NCBI GenBank assembly: GCA_902780505.1
Contig: CACZFN010000018.1
Coordinates: 1 to 64,000 of the forward strand
Reading direction: 5' to 3'
Source: an uncultured Ruminococcus sp.
Lineage (GTDB): Bacteria > Bacillota > Clostridia > Oscillospirales > Ruminococcaceae
DNA: 64,000 nt
Within the stretch, counting starts at the first letter, position 1. The number at the start of each line of letters is the position of its first letter. Positions 52,845 to 62,085 of the stretch are shown one piece after another. Made by a program: the position numbers and the translations under genes. The notes beneath the pieces were generated by a model, which saw nothing but the letters and a program-made list of their open reading frames with translations, searched no databases and was not told where the DNA came from.

Positions 52845-53978
52845 AACGCTCCACATATTAGAAACATACGCAAGCCCGACATCTGTTGTTATAAATGCGA
52901 CAGAGCCGCCGGCGGCCTTACCGACAATGAAGCTGAAATACTCCCTTCTGCGCTCATCAGTAAATACAGTAGCGCCCCTTCCGCCGCGAAGAAGTTCGTC
53001 GTCATATACATCTATCCCGCCGGAGGAGGGAACAGCAAGCGAAAGTGCTGTCTGTACCGACTGCGGATCATCAGACGGAGTAAGTTTAAAATGCTGAGGT
53101 TCACCGTCATAAAAGTAAAGCTCACATTCATAGCCTGACCTGAGCACGGACATACACACTGCAAAGCAGGACTGTATTATCCTGTCACGGGATACCGCAC
53201 CGAAGCCTTCCTTTGCAAGATCGAGCACAAATACCCTGCTTGAAGAAACAAGCGCTTCATCAAGTCTTACAAGAAGTTCGCCGCGTTTTGAGGAAAGCTT
53301 CCAGTTTATTTTTTTTAAGGGATCGCCTGCAATATAAGCGCGGTGTTCATATCCTGCGGTACCGTTGAAGAAAAGAGAGGTGTCCTGTGATTCACGTTCC
53401 TCGTCCTCCTCCTCACCCGAAGTATCTACAGCCGATTTTAAAAGTTCTCTGTCGGGAACGATCTCTATCATATCAGGAAGAACGCCTATAACCGCGCGTT
53501 TTTCGGGGGTGGTGAGTTTAAGCCTTAAAAAGCCGAGATAATCACAAAGGCGGGCTTCGCGTATACCGATATACCCGCCGCCGCAGCCGACAGCTTTAAG
53601 GGAAGCCGTAACACGCTCTACCCTTCTGTTTACAAGACAAAGGCGGATAAGCTGCCCTCCCCCGCCCTGTTCAAGGTTATCGGAGGTTTCAAGTGTTATC
53701 TCGATAAAGGGTGTCGGGAGGCGGGTGGATTTTCTGATCTCTATATCAATACTGCAAAGTTCGCTTTTACTGAAATAGCTGACATCACCCGAAATTATAT
53801 CAATACTGACTTTGTTTTTAACATAAAGGTCAAGCGCAATACTTATAACAGCACCCACGATCATGACAGTTGCTATAAGCACGCCGCCGCGCCCATAGAG
53901 ATAATAGGCAAACACGAATGCCAGTATAACACAGGCAGCATATTCGATAATATTCTTATAGTTTTTCATAGCTTTCAC
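52743..53978 (-). CDS. DUF58 protein with repeat-derived C-terminal tail
   Basis: A 411-residue protein. Two membrane helices (about 10-50) are followed by a beta region and the DUF58 signature YIAGDPLKKINWKLSSKRGE then LLVRLDE (about 214-242), and a von Willebrand A-like fold. It starts at GTG 53978, overlapping the MoxR stop (GTGTGA), so translation is coupled. The last 33 residues (from NSLTYVSKPASF to the stop) are encoded entirely by the family B repeat, so the original C terminus has probably been replaced. DUF58 proteins work with MoxR ATPases in protein maturation or stress tolerance. Confidence 0.88.
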   Translation of the reverse strand: MKAMKNYKNIIEYAACVILAFVFAYYLYGRGGVLIATVMIVGAVISIALDLYVKNKVSIDIISGDVSYFSKSELCSIDIEIRKSTRLPTPFIEITLETSDNLEQGGGGQLIRLCLVNRRVERVTASLKAVGCGGGYIGIREARLCDYLGFLRLKLTTPEKRAVIGVLPDMIEIVPDRELLKSAVDTSGEEEDEERESQDTSLFFNGTAGYEHRAYIAGDPLKKINWKLSSKRGELLVRLDEALVSSSRVFVLDLAKEGFGAVSRDRIIQSCFAVCMSVLRSGYECELYFYDGEPQHFKLTPSDDPQSVQTALSLAVPSSGGIDVYDDELLRGGRGATVFTDERRREYFSFIVGKAAGGSVAFITTDVGLAYVSNMWSVNSLTYVSKPASFLVTLTKNLTAFLTYNSRAVLP

Positions 53979-54904
53979 ACCGGGGCGGGAACAGTCATCA
54001 TTACAGTGCTTAGTGCGGCTTCATTTGAGTCAAACTGTGATCTGCCCTTCGGGGTAAGGATAAGCCTGTGGGCAAGACAGTCATTTGCAAGAAGCCTTAC
54101 ATCATCAGGGGTAACATAATCACGGCCGTTTACAAAAGCAAATGCCTTTGCAGCCTTCAAAAGCGCTATACTGCCCCTCGGTGAAACGCCAAGCCTGATA
54201 AAGGGGCTGTTTCTTGTAGCATTTACTATATTAATGATATACGCCCTGACATTATCGGCAACAAACACCCTGCCCGCTTCCTCCATAAGAGAAAGGACAT
54301 CATTTGTATCCATTACAGCACCGACATTTGCGGCGGTTATACCCTTTTCGGAATTTGAAACTATCATAAGCTCCTGTTCGGGGCTTGGGTAGCCGACAGA
54401 TATTTTCATTAAGAACCTGTCCATCTGTGCTTCGGGCAGGTGATATGTGCCGTATGTTTCAACGGGGTTTTGTGTTGCAAGTGTCATAAAAGGCTCTGGC
54501 AGTTTATGCGTTGTGCCGTCGATAGATATCTGATGTTCCTCCATTACCTCAAGAAGTGATGACTGCGACTTAGGGGACGCGCGGTTTATTTCATCAGCAA
54601 GCAGGAAGTTACACATTGCAGCACCCTCTTTATACACAAGCTCGTGTGTCTGCTGATCCACCATAGAAAAGCCGACGATATCCGACGGCATTATATCAGG
54701 AGTAAGCTGAATACGGTTATACCTGCCGTTTACACTTCTTGCAAGTGCGGAAACAAGCTGTGTCTTACCGACACCGGGAACGTCTTCAATAAGCACATGA
54801 CCGCCGCACAGCATAGCGGAGATGACCTTCACAACCACATCACGCTTGCCGACTATTACCTTTTCTATATTATTTATAAGTGCACCTGTTTTAGCGTTCA
54901 TCAT
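53975..54904 (-). CDS. MoxR-family AAA+ ATPase
   Basis: A 309-residue chaperone-like ATPase with Walker A EDVPGVGKTQLVSALA, Walker B FLLADEINRASPKSQSSLLE, sensor 1 ATQNPVETYGTYHLPEAQMD and the C-terminal lid GVSPRGSIALLKAAKA. It is the first gene of a MoxR-DUF58-transglutaminase operon behind a perfect promoter. Confidence 0.95.
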   Translation of the reverse strand: MMNAKTGALINNIEKVIVGKRDVVVKVISAMLCGGHVLIEDVPGVGKTQLVSALARSVNGRYNRIQLTPDIMPSDIVGFSMVDQQTHELVYKEGAAMCNFLLADEINRASPKSQSSLLEVMEEHQISIDGTTHKLPEPFMTLATQNPVETYGTYHLPEAQMDRFLMKISVGYPSPEQELMIVSNSEKGITAANVGAVMDTNDVLSLMEEAGRVFVADNVRAYIINIVNATRNSPFIRLGVSPRGSIALLKAAKAFAFVNGRDYVTPDDVRLLANDCLAHRLILTPKGRSQFDSNEAALSTVMMTVPAPV

Positions 54905-54931
54905 ATCACTCTTTTCTATTTTGTTTATTTA

Positions 54932-54960
54932 ATTATACTATAATTAAATACCGTTGTCAA
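54932..54960 (-). promoter_or_regulatory. Consensus promoter of the MoxR operon
   Basis: Minus strand TTGACA (54960-54955), 17 bases, TATAAT (54937-54932). Confidence 0.9.
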
Positions 54961-55021
54961 CGAACGGCACAGCAATTTTTCATACTATTTTTTAATAGGG
55001 CCATAACCCAAAGTTATAGCT

Positions 55022-55765
55022 TCAGCGTTTTTTCTTCAGAGCTTTGAGCACATCACAAAGCCTGTCCACATCAGCGGGGGTAAGCTCGTCAAACCTGTCA
55101 AGTTCTTCCCTTACGGCAGTGAGTACGGCAGATTTGGCATTTTTCTTATGCCGGGAGAGGAAGAAGGAAGTCAGTGTAGAGGTAAGCGAACCGATAAGTC
55201 CTATACCCACAAGCATAAGCACCATAGCGATTATCCTGCCGTATACGGTAGAGGGCGAGATATCGCCGTAACCGACTGTTGTGGCAGTAACGAAAGCCCA
55301 CCATATACCGTCACCGTATTCCATGCCCTCGGCATAATGGATAAGCACGCCGCCCGTGAGGACAGTCATAACGGTTGCAAAGACAACATACTTGAAACCG
55401 TTTGTATTATAAAACCGCCTTAGCTTTCTTATCGGGCGGGAAAGGAATGCGACGATACGCAAAAGCCCGAGGACGCTTAACACACTGTTGAGCCGCCCTG
55501 TGATTTTTACCGGCAATACGCCGTGTATGGGGATAAGGGCTATGAAGTCCATATAGTTTTGCTTCAGGAACTTTTTCTTATCATCAGCCTTTGCAAGCCT
55601 TATGGTGAGGTCGGCAAGGAAAACAAAGTAAATGACAATAAAAAGCACCCATTCCCATTTTCTGAGTGACTGTGTTGTATCAAGGAGAACAAGCACAGAT
55701 GCTGTAACTGCAAGTATACTGAAAGCATAATCATAAGCTTTATGGATAAATTTTTGTTTGTTCAC
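55022..55765 (-). CDS. Voltage-gated-type potassium channel
   Basis: A 247-residue membrane protein with six hydrophobic segments. An S4-like Arg/Lys-rich helix (FLSRPIRKLRRFY, about 105-117) is followed by the pore TATTVGYGDISPSTVYGRI with the K+ filter TVGYGD (about 164). The C-terminal ~55 residues are charged and cytoplasmic with no RCK domain. It is monocistronic. Confidence 0.9.
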   Translation of the reverse strand: MNKQKFIHKAYDYAFSILAVTASVLVLLDTTQSLRKWEWVLFIVIYFVFLADLTIRLAKADDKKKFLKQNYMDFIALIPIHGVLPVKITGRLNSVLSVLGLLRIVAFLSRPIRKLRRFYNTNGFKYVVFATVMTVLTGGVLIHYAEGMEYGDGIWWAFVTATTVGYGDISPSTVYGRIIAMVLMLVGIGLIGSLTSTLTSFFLSRHKKNAKSAVLTAVREELDRFDELTPADVDRLCDVLKALKKKR

Positions 55766-55839
55766 ATCATCAGTCCCTTTAAATTCAAGTCACAAAAGAT
55801 TATAGCACTTTTAGGCATTTACGTCAATATGTGTATCAC

Positions 55840-55868
55840 TTGAAAAAATAAAAAAAATATGCTATACT
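55840..55868 (+). promoter_or_regulatory. Promoter of the thioesterase gene
   Basis: TTGAAA (55840-55845), 17 bases, TATACT (55863-55868). Confidence 0.8.
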
Positions 55869-55900
55869 TATCAGGGAACGCCGAAAGGAGGGCTTTAAGC

Positions 55901-56389
55901 ATGGAGGAAAGGACAAAATACAAAAAATGCGAGGATTCTCTGACAGAGATAACAAAGCTTTTACAATACCGCGACATAAACGGACAGAACAGACTTTTCG
56001 GAGGGCGGCTGATGGAATGGATAGACGAGGCCGCAGGTGTAGCCGCAATGCGCCATGCGGGCGGCAACTGTGTGACACTTATGGTGGACAGCCTTAAATT
56101 CAAATGCGGGGCTTACATAAACGACATAGTTGTGCTTATCGCAAAGGTGACATATGTGGGGAAAACTTCTATGGAAGTAAGAGTAGATACTTACGTCGAA
56201 GAAAAACACACAGGCATAAGGCGTGCGATAAACCACGCATACCTTACCCTTGTACACGTTGACGACGAGGGCAGACCTAAGTTTATCGAATACGGTTTTA
56301 TTCCCGAGGGAGTAAACGGGCTTGCCGAATACGAGGGCGCAAAGAAAAGGATAGAAATAAGAAAGCACAGGACTACCGAGGGGTTCTGA
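55901..56389 (+). CDS. Acyl-CoA thioesterase (hotdog fold, YkhA/YciA type)
   Basis: A 162-residue hydrolase of acyl-CoAs. The start ATG 55901 has GGAGG 8 bases upstream. The hotdog core reads NRLFGGRLMEWIDEAAGVAA (family: N-x-x-G-x-x-x-G-G-x-x-L-x-W-x-D) with catalytic Asp, then AYLTLVHVDDEGRP. The chain-length preference is unknown. It has its own promoter and precedes a small membrane protein. Confidence 0.92.
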   Translation: MEERTKYKKCEDSLTEITKLLQYRDINGQNRLFGGRLMEWIDEAAGVAAMRHAGGNCVTLMVDSLKFKCGAYINDIVVLIAKVTYVGKTSMEVRVDTYVEEKHTGIRRAINHAYLTLVHVDDEGRPKFIEYGFIPEGVNGLAEYEGAKKRIEIRKHRTTEGF

Positions 56390-56467
56390 CAAAAAAACAA
56401 GGCAATAACGCTCGTGCCCCCGGGCAGTCCCGAGCAGTTTTATTCAAATTATAAAGAGGTGATGAAA

Positions 56468-57076
56468 ATGCTTTTGTACACTTATCCCCCAAAGCTTGAC
56501 AAGCGGGCGCAGGCACTGAAAGCACAGAGAGATATCGAGGAACACAAAAAAATGCAGAGGAATATGTACAAAAACATTATTCTTGCTGTGATCATAATAG
56601 CTGTGGGGGCTTTAGCACCGCCTGTTATACTCAAAGTCATACTATGGCTGATAGGTGCGGGAAACCTTATAACGGCACTGCTTTTATACAGCGTTTATGC
56701 GATATCGAGAAGCACCGAATGCTATACAAGGATATATGATGACCATATAGAGCACTGTCAGATATCACTTATCAGGAAGATAAAAACAGAGATAGTGCTT
56801 GCATACGGGGATATTGAAAAAAGCTATCAGGACAGCAGGGGCAGGCTTGTATGCGTACTAAAAAAAGGGGCAGAGCCGCAGGTAACGTCTTCAAAGCCAT
56901 ACAAATACATGGAAAGCGAACTTGCAGCGGGAAGGCTGACACTTGATTTTCAGGACAGCCGTACAAAGCTTTACTTACTTGAAAACCTGCACGAGCAGAT
57001 ACATTATCCCAAAAAGGAATACAATATCATCGAAGATGACGACGAGGATGAAAATGAGAATATTTTTGGACTGTAA
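56468..57076 (+). CDS. Small two-helix membrane protein with PH-like domain
   Basis: About 202 residues; ATG 56468 has GAGGTG 7 bases upstream. A basic cytoplasmic start with a coiled-coil-like stretch (RAQALKAQRDIEEHKKMQRN) is followed by two membrane helices (about 36-80), then a beta-rich domain (about 85-180) like YcxB/PH-like domains, and an acidic tail (EDDDEDENEN). The function is not recognised. It resembles in layout the protein at 58486-59031, with pheS between them. Confidence 0.7.
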   Translation: MLLYTYPPKLDKRAQALKAQRDIEEHKKMQRNMYKNIILAVIIIAVGALAPPVILKVILWLIGAGNLITALLLYSVYAISRSTECYTRIYDDHIEHCQISLIRKIKTEIVLAYGDIEKSYQDSRGRLVCVLKKGAEPQVTSSKPYKYMESELAAGRLTLDFQDSRTKLYLLENLHEQIHYPKKEYNIIEDDDEDENENIFGL

Positions 57077-57112
57077 TATCACCCGGCGGAATGTTAATTT
57101 TTTGTAAACCCC

Positions 57113-57141
57113 TTGCAATCTACAGGCAAGAGTGATATAAT
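57113..57141 (+). promoter_or_regulatory. Promoter of the T-box / pheST transcript
   Basis: TTGCAA (57113-57118), 17 bases, TATAAT (57136-57141). Confidence 0.85.
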
Positions 57142-57147
57142 ATGAGT

Positions 57148-57398
57148 ATATTTAAAACATTATGACCAAGAGAGTAGCATTTTTATAGGCAACACCGCAG
57201 AGAGGGGCGTACTTTGGTGAAAGCGCCCTGTGTGCAGAAAGATGTGAAGTTCACTTGCGAGTGGCTGTGCCGAACGTTTGACCTGTAAGCGCAGACGGCT
57301 TTCCCCCGTTACGGGAAAGGGAAGTGTCAGCTTCTTTAATGGGTGGTTTATAAGCAGAATCAAAGCTCTGTCCTGTTAAGGGACGGGGCTTTTTCAAT
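57148..57398 (+). ncRNA. T-box leader, Phe-specific
   Basis: About 250 bases. Stem I begins ACCAAGAGAGTAGC, with GCAGAGAGGGG and the distal loop GGTGAAAG. The specifier is TTC (57250-57252) in GTGAAGTTCACTTG, reading phenylalanine. The T-box motif TAATGGGTGG (57337-57346) can pair with uncharged tRNA via the antiterminator. The terminator AGCTCTGTCC / GGACGGGGCT with TTTTT (57364-57394) is the alternative. Low Phe-tRNA charging would turn on pheS-pheT. Confidence 0.92.
57364..57394 (+). terminator. T-box terminator
   Basis: A 10-bp stem with two G-U pairs, a 7-base loop and a run of five T. Confidence 0.9.
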
Positions 57399-57455
57399 TC
57401 AAAAACAGGCAGGATCAAAACAATACCGTACACTTTGAAAATGGAGGAACAATAA

Positions 57456-58475
57456 ATGAAAGAACAGCTTTTGAAACTCGAGGAGCAGGCGAAGGCACAG
57501 CTCGCATCGATCGCTGATGCCAAGGGGCTTGAAGAAATGCGGGTAAGATTCTTAGGCAAAAAGGGCGAGATAACCGCTATCTTAAAGCAGATGGGCGGGC
57601 TTTCAGCCGAGGAAAGACCTGTGATAGGTCAGCTTGCAAACAAGGTAAGGAGTGACATTGAGGAAGCTATAACCGACAAGCAAAACGCCATAAAGCGTGA
57701 GCTTGCACAGATAAGGCTGAAAGAGGAAACCGTTGACGTCACCCTGCCCGGAAAGAAGATAAAGACAGGGCACGCTCACCCGCTTGATGCAACGCTTGAA
57801 GAAGTAGAAGAAGTATTCCTCGGCATGGGGTTTGACATTGTTGAAGGCCCCGAAGTTGAAACCGACCACTACTGCTTTGAAGCGCTCAATATGCCAAAGA
57901 GCCACCCCGCAAGGGATACACAGGATACATTCTACATAAACGAAAATGTTGTACTGAGGACACAGACATCCTCCGTACAGATAAGGACTATGGAACAGAG
58001 GAAACCGCCTATAAGGATAATCTCACCGGGGCGTGTTTACCGTTCCGACACTGTCGATGCGACACATTCGCCGCTTTTCCACCAGATAGAGGGGCTTGTA
58101 ATAGACAAGGGCGTGACAATGGCTGACCTCAAAGGAACGCTTGAACTTCTTATGAAGCGGCTTTACGGCGAAGAAACAAAGGTAAGGTTCCGCCCGCACC
58201 ACTTCCCATATACCGAGCCTTCGGCAGAGGTAGACCTTATGTGCTTCAACTGCAGGGGCGCAGGCTGCCCTATGTGCAAGCAGGAGGGCTGGATTGAACT
58301 GCTCGGTGCAGGAATGGTTCACCCGAAGGTGCTTGAAGGCTGCGGTATAGATCCGGAAGTCTATTCGGGGTTTGCGTTCGGAATCGGACTTGAACGTATA
58401 ACAATGGGCAGATACAAAGTAAACGATATGCGGCTGCTTTACGAGAATGATGTGAGATTTCTCTCACAGTTCTGA
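57456..58475 (+). CDS. pheS: Phenylalanyl-tRNA synthetase alpha subunit
   Basis: A 339-residue catalytic subunit. The N-terminal coiled coil is at about 1-85; class II motifs follow: motif 2 [20 protein letters not shown] and motif 3 [23 protein letters not shown] is also typical. It starts 58 bases beyond the T-box terminator with GGAGG upstream. It would work as an alpha2-beta2 complex with pheT 576 bases downstream. Confidence 0.97.
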   Translation: MKEQLLKLEEQAKAQLASIADAKGLEEMRVRFLGKKGEITAILKQMGGLSAEERPVIGQLANKVRSDIEEAITDKQNAIKRELAQIRLKEETVDVTLPGKKIKTGHAHPLDATLEEVEEVFLGMGFDIVEGPEVETDHYCFEALNMPKSHPARDTQDTFYINENVVLRTQTSSVQIRTMEQRKPPIRIISPGRVYRSDTVDATHSPLFHQIEGLVIDKGVTMADLKGTLELLMKRLYGEETKVRFRPHHFPYTEPSAEVDLMCFNCRGAGCPMCKQEGWIELLGAGMVHPKVLEGCGIDPEVYSGFAFGIGLERITMGRYKVNDMRLLYENDVRFLSQF

Positions 58476-58485
58476 GGACAGACAT

Positions 58486-59031
58486 ATGTACAGAAAAGCT
58501 TTTAAGAAAAAAATAACAGGTGCTGCTGCGGGAACGGTTATCATAGCGCTGTTCCTTGTGTTTGCACTTGCTGCGGCGGAGGGTGCTGTAAGGCTTTTAT
58601 TTGCGGGTGTGCTGCTGTTTTTTATGGTGCTGTTATTAATAAGCGTTATAAAATACATAAAGGACATTAATGACGTCAAAGCACGATACAGCGGTGATCT
58701 CGAAGCCGACCTTGATAACTGTATGCGTCAGGTGAACGACAAATACTTTTTCTTTGACGACTGCTTTATCGACCTTGCAAATGCGAGAATGATAAATTAC
58801 TCGGACATAAAGAAAGTATCGGGGTTCGTTTCAAAGGGAATGCCCTCGGCTAATGAATACAACAACAAACGGGCAGGCGCTATGGTAACAATGAGGTTGA
58901 ACGACGGCAGAACTGTAATGATATCCGATTTCGGTTCGTCGGCGATAAAATCTTCGGAAGAAACACTTAGAGGGTACAGGCAGTTTTGTGAATACCTTGA
59001 ACAGCTTGCACCGCACGCTGTAAACAAATAA
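58486..59031 (+). CDS. Small two-helix membrane protein inserted between pheS and pheT
   Basis: A 181-residue protein, unrecognised. Two membrane helices (about 12-60) are followed by a soluble beta-rich domain of about 115 residues containing INYSDIKKVSGF and VTMRLNDGRTVMISDFGS. That layout is like the gene at 56468 (its matching segment is LAYGDIEKSYQDSRGR). The start ATG lies 11 bases after pheS and the stop 21 bases before pheT, so it is controlled by the Phe T-box. pheS and pheT are normally adjacent. Confidence 0.75.
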   Translation: MYRKAFKKKITGAAAGTVIIALFLVFALAAAEGAVRLLFAGVLLFFMVLLLISVIKYIKDINDVKARYSGDLEADLDNCMRQVNDKYFFFDDCFIDLANARMINYSDIKKVSGFVSKGMPSANEYNNKRAGAMVTMRLNDGRTVMISDFGSSAIKSSEETLRGYRQFCEYLEQLAPHAVNK

Positions 59032-59051
59032 TACTGAAAGGATTGTTATAA

Positions 59052-61469
59052 ATGGATCTTTCATTAAGATGGCTAAAAGATTATGTTGATATAGACGTTC
59101 CGATAAAGGAACTTGTTTCGGGGCTTACGATATCAGGCTCAAAGGTAGAGTGCTTTGAGGAGGAAGGCGAGTTTCTCTCAAATGTGGTAGTCGGCAAGGT
59201 TCTTGAAATAGAGCGGCACCCCGATTCAGACCATATGTTCATAACACAGGTGGATGTCGGAGAGGGTGAGCCTGTACAGATAGTAACAGGTGCACAAAAT
59301 GTCAGCAAGGGCGACTATGTGCCTGTTGCAAAGCACAAATCGACTGTTTTGCACGAAGGCAAGCAGGTCAGGATAACAAAAGGCAAGCTAAGGGGTGTGG
59401 CATCAAACGGAATGCTTTGCTCGGTGGCTGAACTTGGGCTTACTGTAAATGACTTCCCTTATGCAATAGAGGACGGCATTTTTATACTCGGTGATGATGT
59501 TGATAAGACTGTCGGCAAGGATATAAGAGAAGCGACCGGCTTCAACGACACAAGGATAGAATTTGAGATAACATCAAACCGCCCCGACTGTCTTTCGGTG
59601 ACAGGGCTTGCAAGAGAAACGGCCGCCACATTCGGGCTTCCGTTCAAACTCAAAGCACCGGAGTACAAAGGCATAGACGGCAAGGCATCAGACTACATTG
59701 ACGTAAAGATCGAAAACAAAAAGCTCTGCCCGAGGTACATGGGCGGTATAGTCAAGAATGTAAAGATAGGACCTTCTCCCCGCTGGGTAAGGGAAAGACT
59801 GAGAGCCAGCGGTGTAAGGCCAATAAACAACCTTGTTGATATAACAAACCTTGTAATGCTTGAATACGGCAGCCCTATGCACGCATTTGATCTTCGATAC
59901 GTTGAAGGCGGCAAAATAGTTATAAGAAACGCAAAAGAAGGCGAAAAGATAACTACGCTCGACGGCATAGAGCGTGAACTTTCCCCCGAAATGCTTGTTA
60001 TCGCTGACGAAAAGAAACCTGTTGCTGTTGCAGGTGTAATGGGCGGCGAATACAGCGGTATTATGGAGGATACAAACACTGTAGTATTTGAATCGGCAAA
60101 CTTCGACGGGGCTTCTGTAAGAATGACAGCAAAGAAGCTTGGTATGCGTACCGATGCATCTGCAAGATACGAAAAGGGACTTGATGCAGAAAACACCTAC
60201 CATGCACTCATGCGTGCCTTTGAACTTGTTGAGAAGCTTGGCGCAGGTGAGGTCGTAAGGGAGTATATCGACGAGGATTATTCGGACAAGACACCGAAGT
60301 CTGTTGAATTTGATGCTGATTGGATAAACGGTTTCTTAGGCACGGACATTCCAAAAGCAGATATGATAAAATATTTGGAAAGCCTGGAGCTTAAAGTAAA
60401 GGACGGCAGAGTTTACCCGCCATACTTCAGGATAGATATCGGCTGCAAGGCAGATATTGCAGAGGAGGTTGCAAGGCTTTACGGATACGGCAATGTTCCT
60501 TCGACGATAATCAGGGGCGTTGCACAGGCACAGCTGACAGACAAGCAGAAATTTGAAAGAAAGCTGAGAAGAACAATGCTTTCACTCGGTGCAAGCGAGT
60601 GTGAGACTTTCTCATTCATATCCCCCAAATATTTTGACAAGATAAACCTTCCCGCTGACAGCAAACTCAGGGAAACTGTCGTGATATCCAACCCGCTTGG
60701 TGAGGACACAAGTGTTATGCGTACATCTATAATCCCTTCAATGTGTGAGGTGCTTGCAAGAAACTTAAACTACAGGAACAAGGCTGCCTGCCTGTTTGAA
60801 CTTGGCAATGAATACATACCTGTTGAGGGTGAAGTGCTGCCCGAGGAACCTGTCAGACTTTGCATTGGTATGTATGATAACGACGAGCCTATGAAGTTCT
60901 TTGAACTTAAAGGGATGATAGAGGAACTTCTTGACAAGGCAGGGCTTGATGAATACGAGATAGCCCGCCCTGACGAAAACACCCGCTTTGCAGAAAGCGT
61001 TTCTTTCCACAGCGGAAGGGTTGCAGTCATAAAAACGGCCGACGGTGAGGAGATAGGCATATTCGGTGAGCTGTCACCAGAGGTATCAGAGAATTACAAG
61101 GTATCTGCAAGGCTTTACATTGCAAAACTGCTTATACCCGAACTTATGAAAAAGGCTGCGGCAGTAAGGACATACAAGCCGCTTCCTAAATTCCCTGCAA
61201 GTGTGCGCGACCTTTCTGTTGTATGCGACAGCGAACTGCCTGTAGCAGAGATAGAAAAGGCTGTAAAGAAGGCTGTCGGGGCGATACTTGAAAGCGTAAC
61301 GCTCTTTGACGTTTATACAGGCTCACAGATAGAAAAAGGCAAAAAGAGCGTTTCTTATTCGATAACCATGCGCTCGCACGACGGCACACTTACCGACGAG
61401 CAGACAGACAAGGCAATGAATAAGGTATTCAAGGCACTTGAAGAACTCGGTGCGTCGCTGAGAAAGTAA
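59052..61469 (+). CDS. pheT: Phenylalanyl-tRNA synthetase beta subunit
   Basis: An 805-residue subunit. An EMAP/OB tRNA-binding domain (about 38-150), the B3/B4 editing domain (about 205-390, with NNLVDITNLVMLEYGSPMHAF), B5, the catalytic-like core and a C-terminal ferredoxin-fold anticodon-binding domain (about 710-805, YKPLPKFPASVRDLSVV) are present. The length is standard. It is last in the T-box operon. Confidence 0.97.
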   Translation: MDLSLRWLKDYVDIDVPIKELVSGLTISGSKVECFEEEGEFLSNVVVGKVLEIERHPDSDHMFITQVDVGEGEPVQIVTGAQNVSKGDYVPVAKHKSTVLHEGKQVRITKGKLRGVASNGMLCSVAELGLTVNDFPYAIEDGIFILGDDVDKTVGKDIREATGFNDTRIEFEITSNRPDCLSVTGLARETAATFGLPFKLKAPEYKGIDGKASDYIDVKIENKKLCPRYMGGIVKNVKIGPSPRWVRERLRASGVRPINNLVDITNLVMLEYGSPMHAFDLRYVEGGKIVIRNAKEGEKITTLDGIERELSPEMLVIADEKKPVAVAGVMGGEYSGIMEDTNTVVFESANFDGASVRMTAKKLGMRTDASARYEKGLDAENTYHALMRAFELVEKLGAGEVVREYIDEDYSDKTPKSVEFDADWINGFLGTDIPKADMIKYLESLELKVKDGRVYPPYFRIDIGCKADIAEEVARLYGYGNVPSTIIRGVAQAQLTDKQKFERKLRRTMLSLGASECETFSFISPKYFDKINLPADSKLRETVVISNPLGEDTSVMRTSIIPSMCEVLARNLNYRNKAACLFELGNEYIPVEGEVLPEEPVRLCIGMYDNDEPMKFFELKGMIEELLDKAGLDEYEIARPDENTRFAESVSFHSGRVAVIKTADGEEIGIFGELSPEVSENYKVSARLYIAKLLIPELMKKAAAVRTYKPLPKFPASVRDLSVVCDSELPVAEIEKAVKKAVGAILESVTLFDVYTGSQIEKGKKSVSYSITMRSHDGTLTDEQTDKAMNKVFKALEELGASLRK

Positions 61470-61564
61470 GGTGCTTTCAAAGCCGTACCTTTGTACCGAA
61501 AACGATTATTGTCCAAAAAAGTGCATAAAAGTTTATGTATATTATATAAATTTTAAAAAAAGAC

Positions 61565-61593
61565 TTGATATTTTTTGAAAAGTGACGTATAAT
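61565..61593 (+). promoter_or_regulatory. Promoter of the IreB-like gene
   Basis: TTGATA (61565-61570), 17 bases, TATAAT (61588-61593). Confidence 0.88.
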
Positions 61594-61629
61594 ATAAGTA
61601 GGGACAAAACGTGTAAAGGAGCTGATCTT

Positions 61630-61875
61630 ATGCAGGACAGAACAATGGAATTTTCACTCCCGCACGATAAGGAGTACGAGCTTAAAAAGACGCTTACAGT
61701 TATATACGAGGCGCTTAAAGAAAAGGGGTACAACCCTATAAATCAGATAGTCGGCTATATACTGTCTGAAGATCCGACATATATAACTACATATAACAAC
61801 GCCCGCAGTCTGGTCAGACACATTGACCGTGACGAGCTTTTAGAGGCGCTTGTAAGGAGTTATTTGGACAACTGA
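61630..61875 (+). CDS. IreB-family regulatory phosphoprotein (UPF0297)
   Basis: An 81-residue protein; ATG 61630 has AAGGAG 7 bases upstream. It contains [19 protein letters not shown] and the family C terminus [20 protein letters not shown]. In Enterococcus, IreB is phosphorylated on threonines by the PASTA kinase IreK and affects cephalosporin tolerance. This window holds the matching kinase and phosphatase (prkC, prpC). The usual neighbours ruvX and a DUF1292 gene are absent here. Confidence 0.92.
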   Translation: MQDRTMEFSLPHDKEYELKKTLTVIYEALKEKGYNPINQIVGYILSEDPTYITTYNNARSLVRHIDRDELLEALVRSYLDN

Positions 61876-61911
61876 CGGAGCCATAAGCGCAGACGTATTA
61901 AAAATGATCTA

Positions 61912-61950
61912 TCAAGGCACTTCTGCTATATCACAGCAGAAGTGCCTTTG
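61912..61950 (+). terminator. Terminator of the IreB-like gene
   Basis: AAGGCACTTCTGCT pairs with AGCAGAAGTGCCTT around TATATCAC-type loop. It is closely similar to the terminator at 4487-4523. Confidence 0.85.
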
Positions 61951-62051
61951 CGATGCCCCGGTTTCAGCGTCTGCAAAGCCGGAATATATAAATGCTTCTT
62001 TACCGCTGCTGCACAAAGCGGGAATGTTTTTTTATATAACTGCGCATAAAA

Positions 62052-62079
62052 AAAGACTGCCGATATTACGGCAGTCTTT
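62052..62079 (-). terminator. Terminator of the DHHW lipoprotein gene
   Basis: AAAGACTGCCG / CGGCAGTCTTT, a perfect 11-bp stem with a 6-base loop, then TTTTTT on the minus strand. Confidence 0.9.
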
Positions 62080-62085
62080 GCTTTC

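Noticed and set aside
57187..57199. AGGCAACACCGCA in the T-box leader, the same as the end of the family B element
   Set aside because: The following GCAGAGAG is a normal T-box stem I motif and no other part of the element is present; I take the 13-base match as chance.
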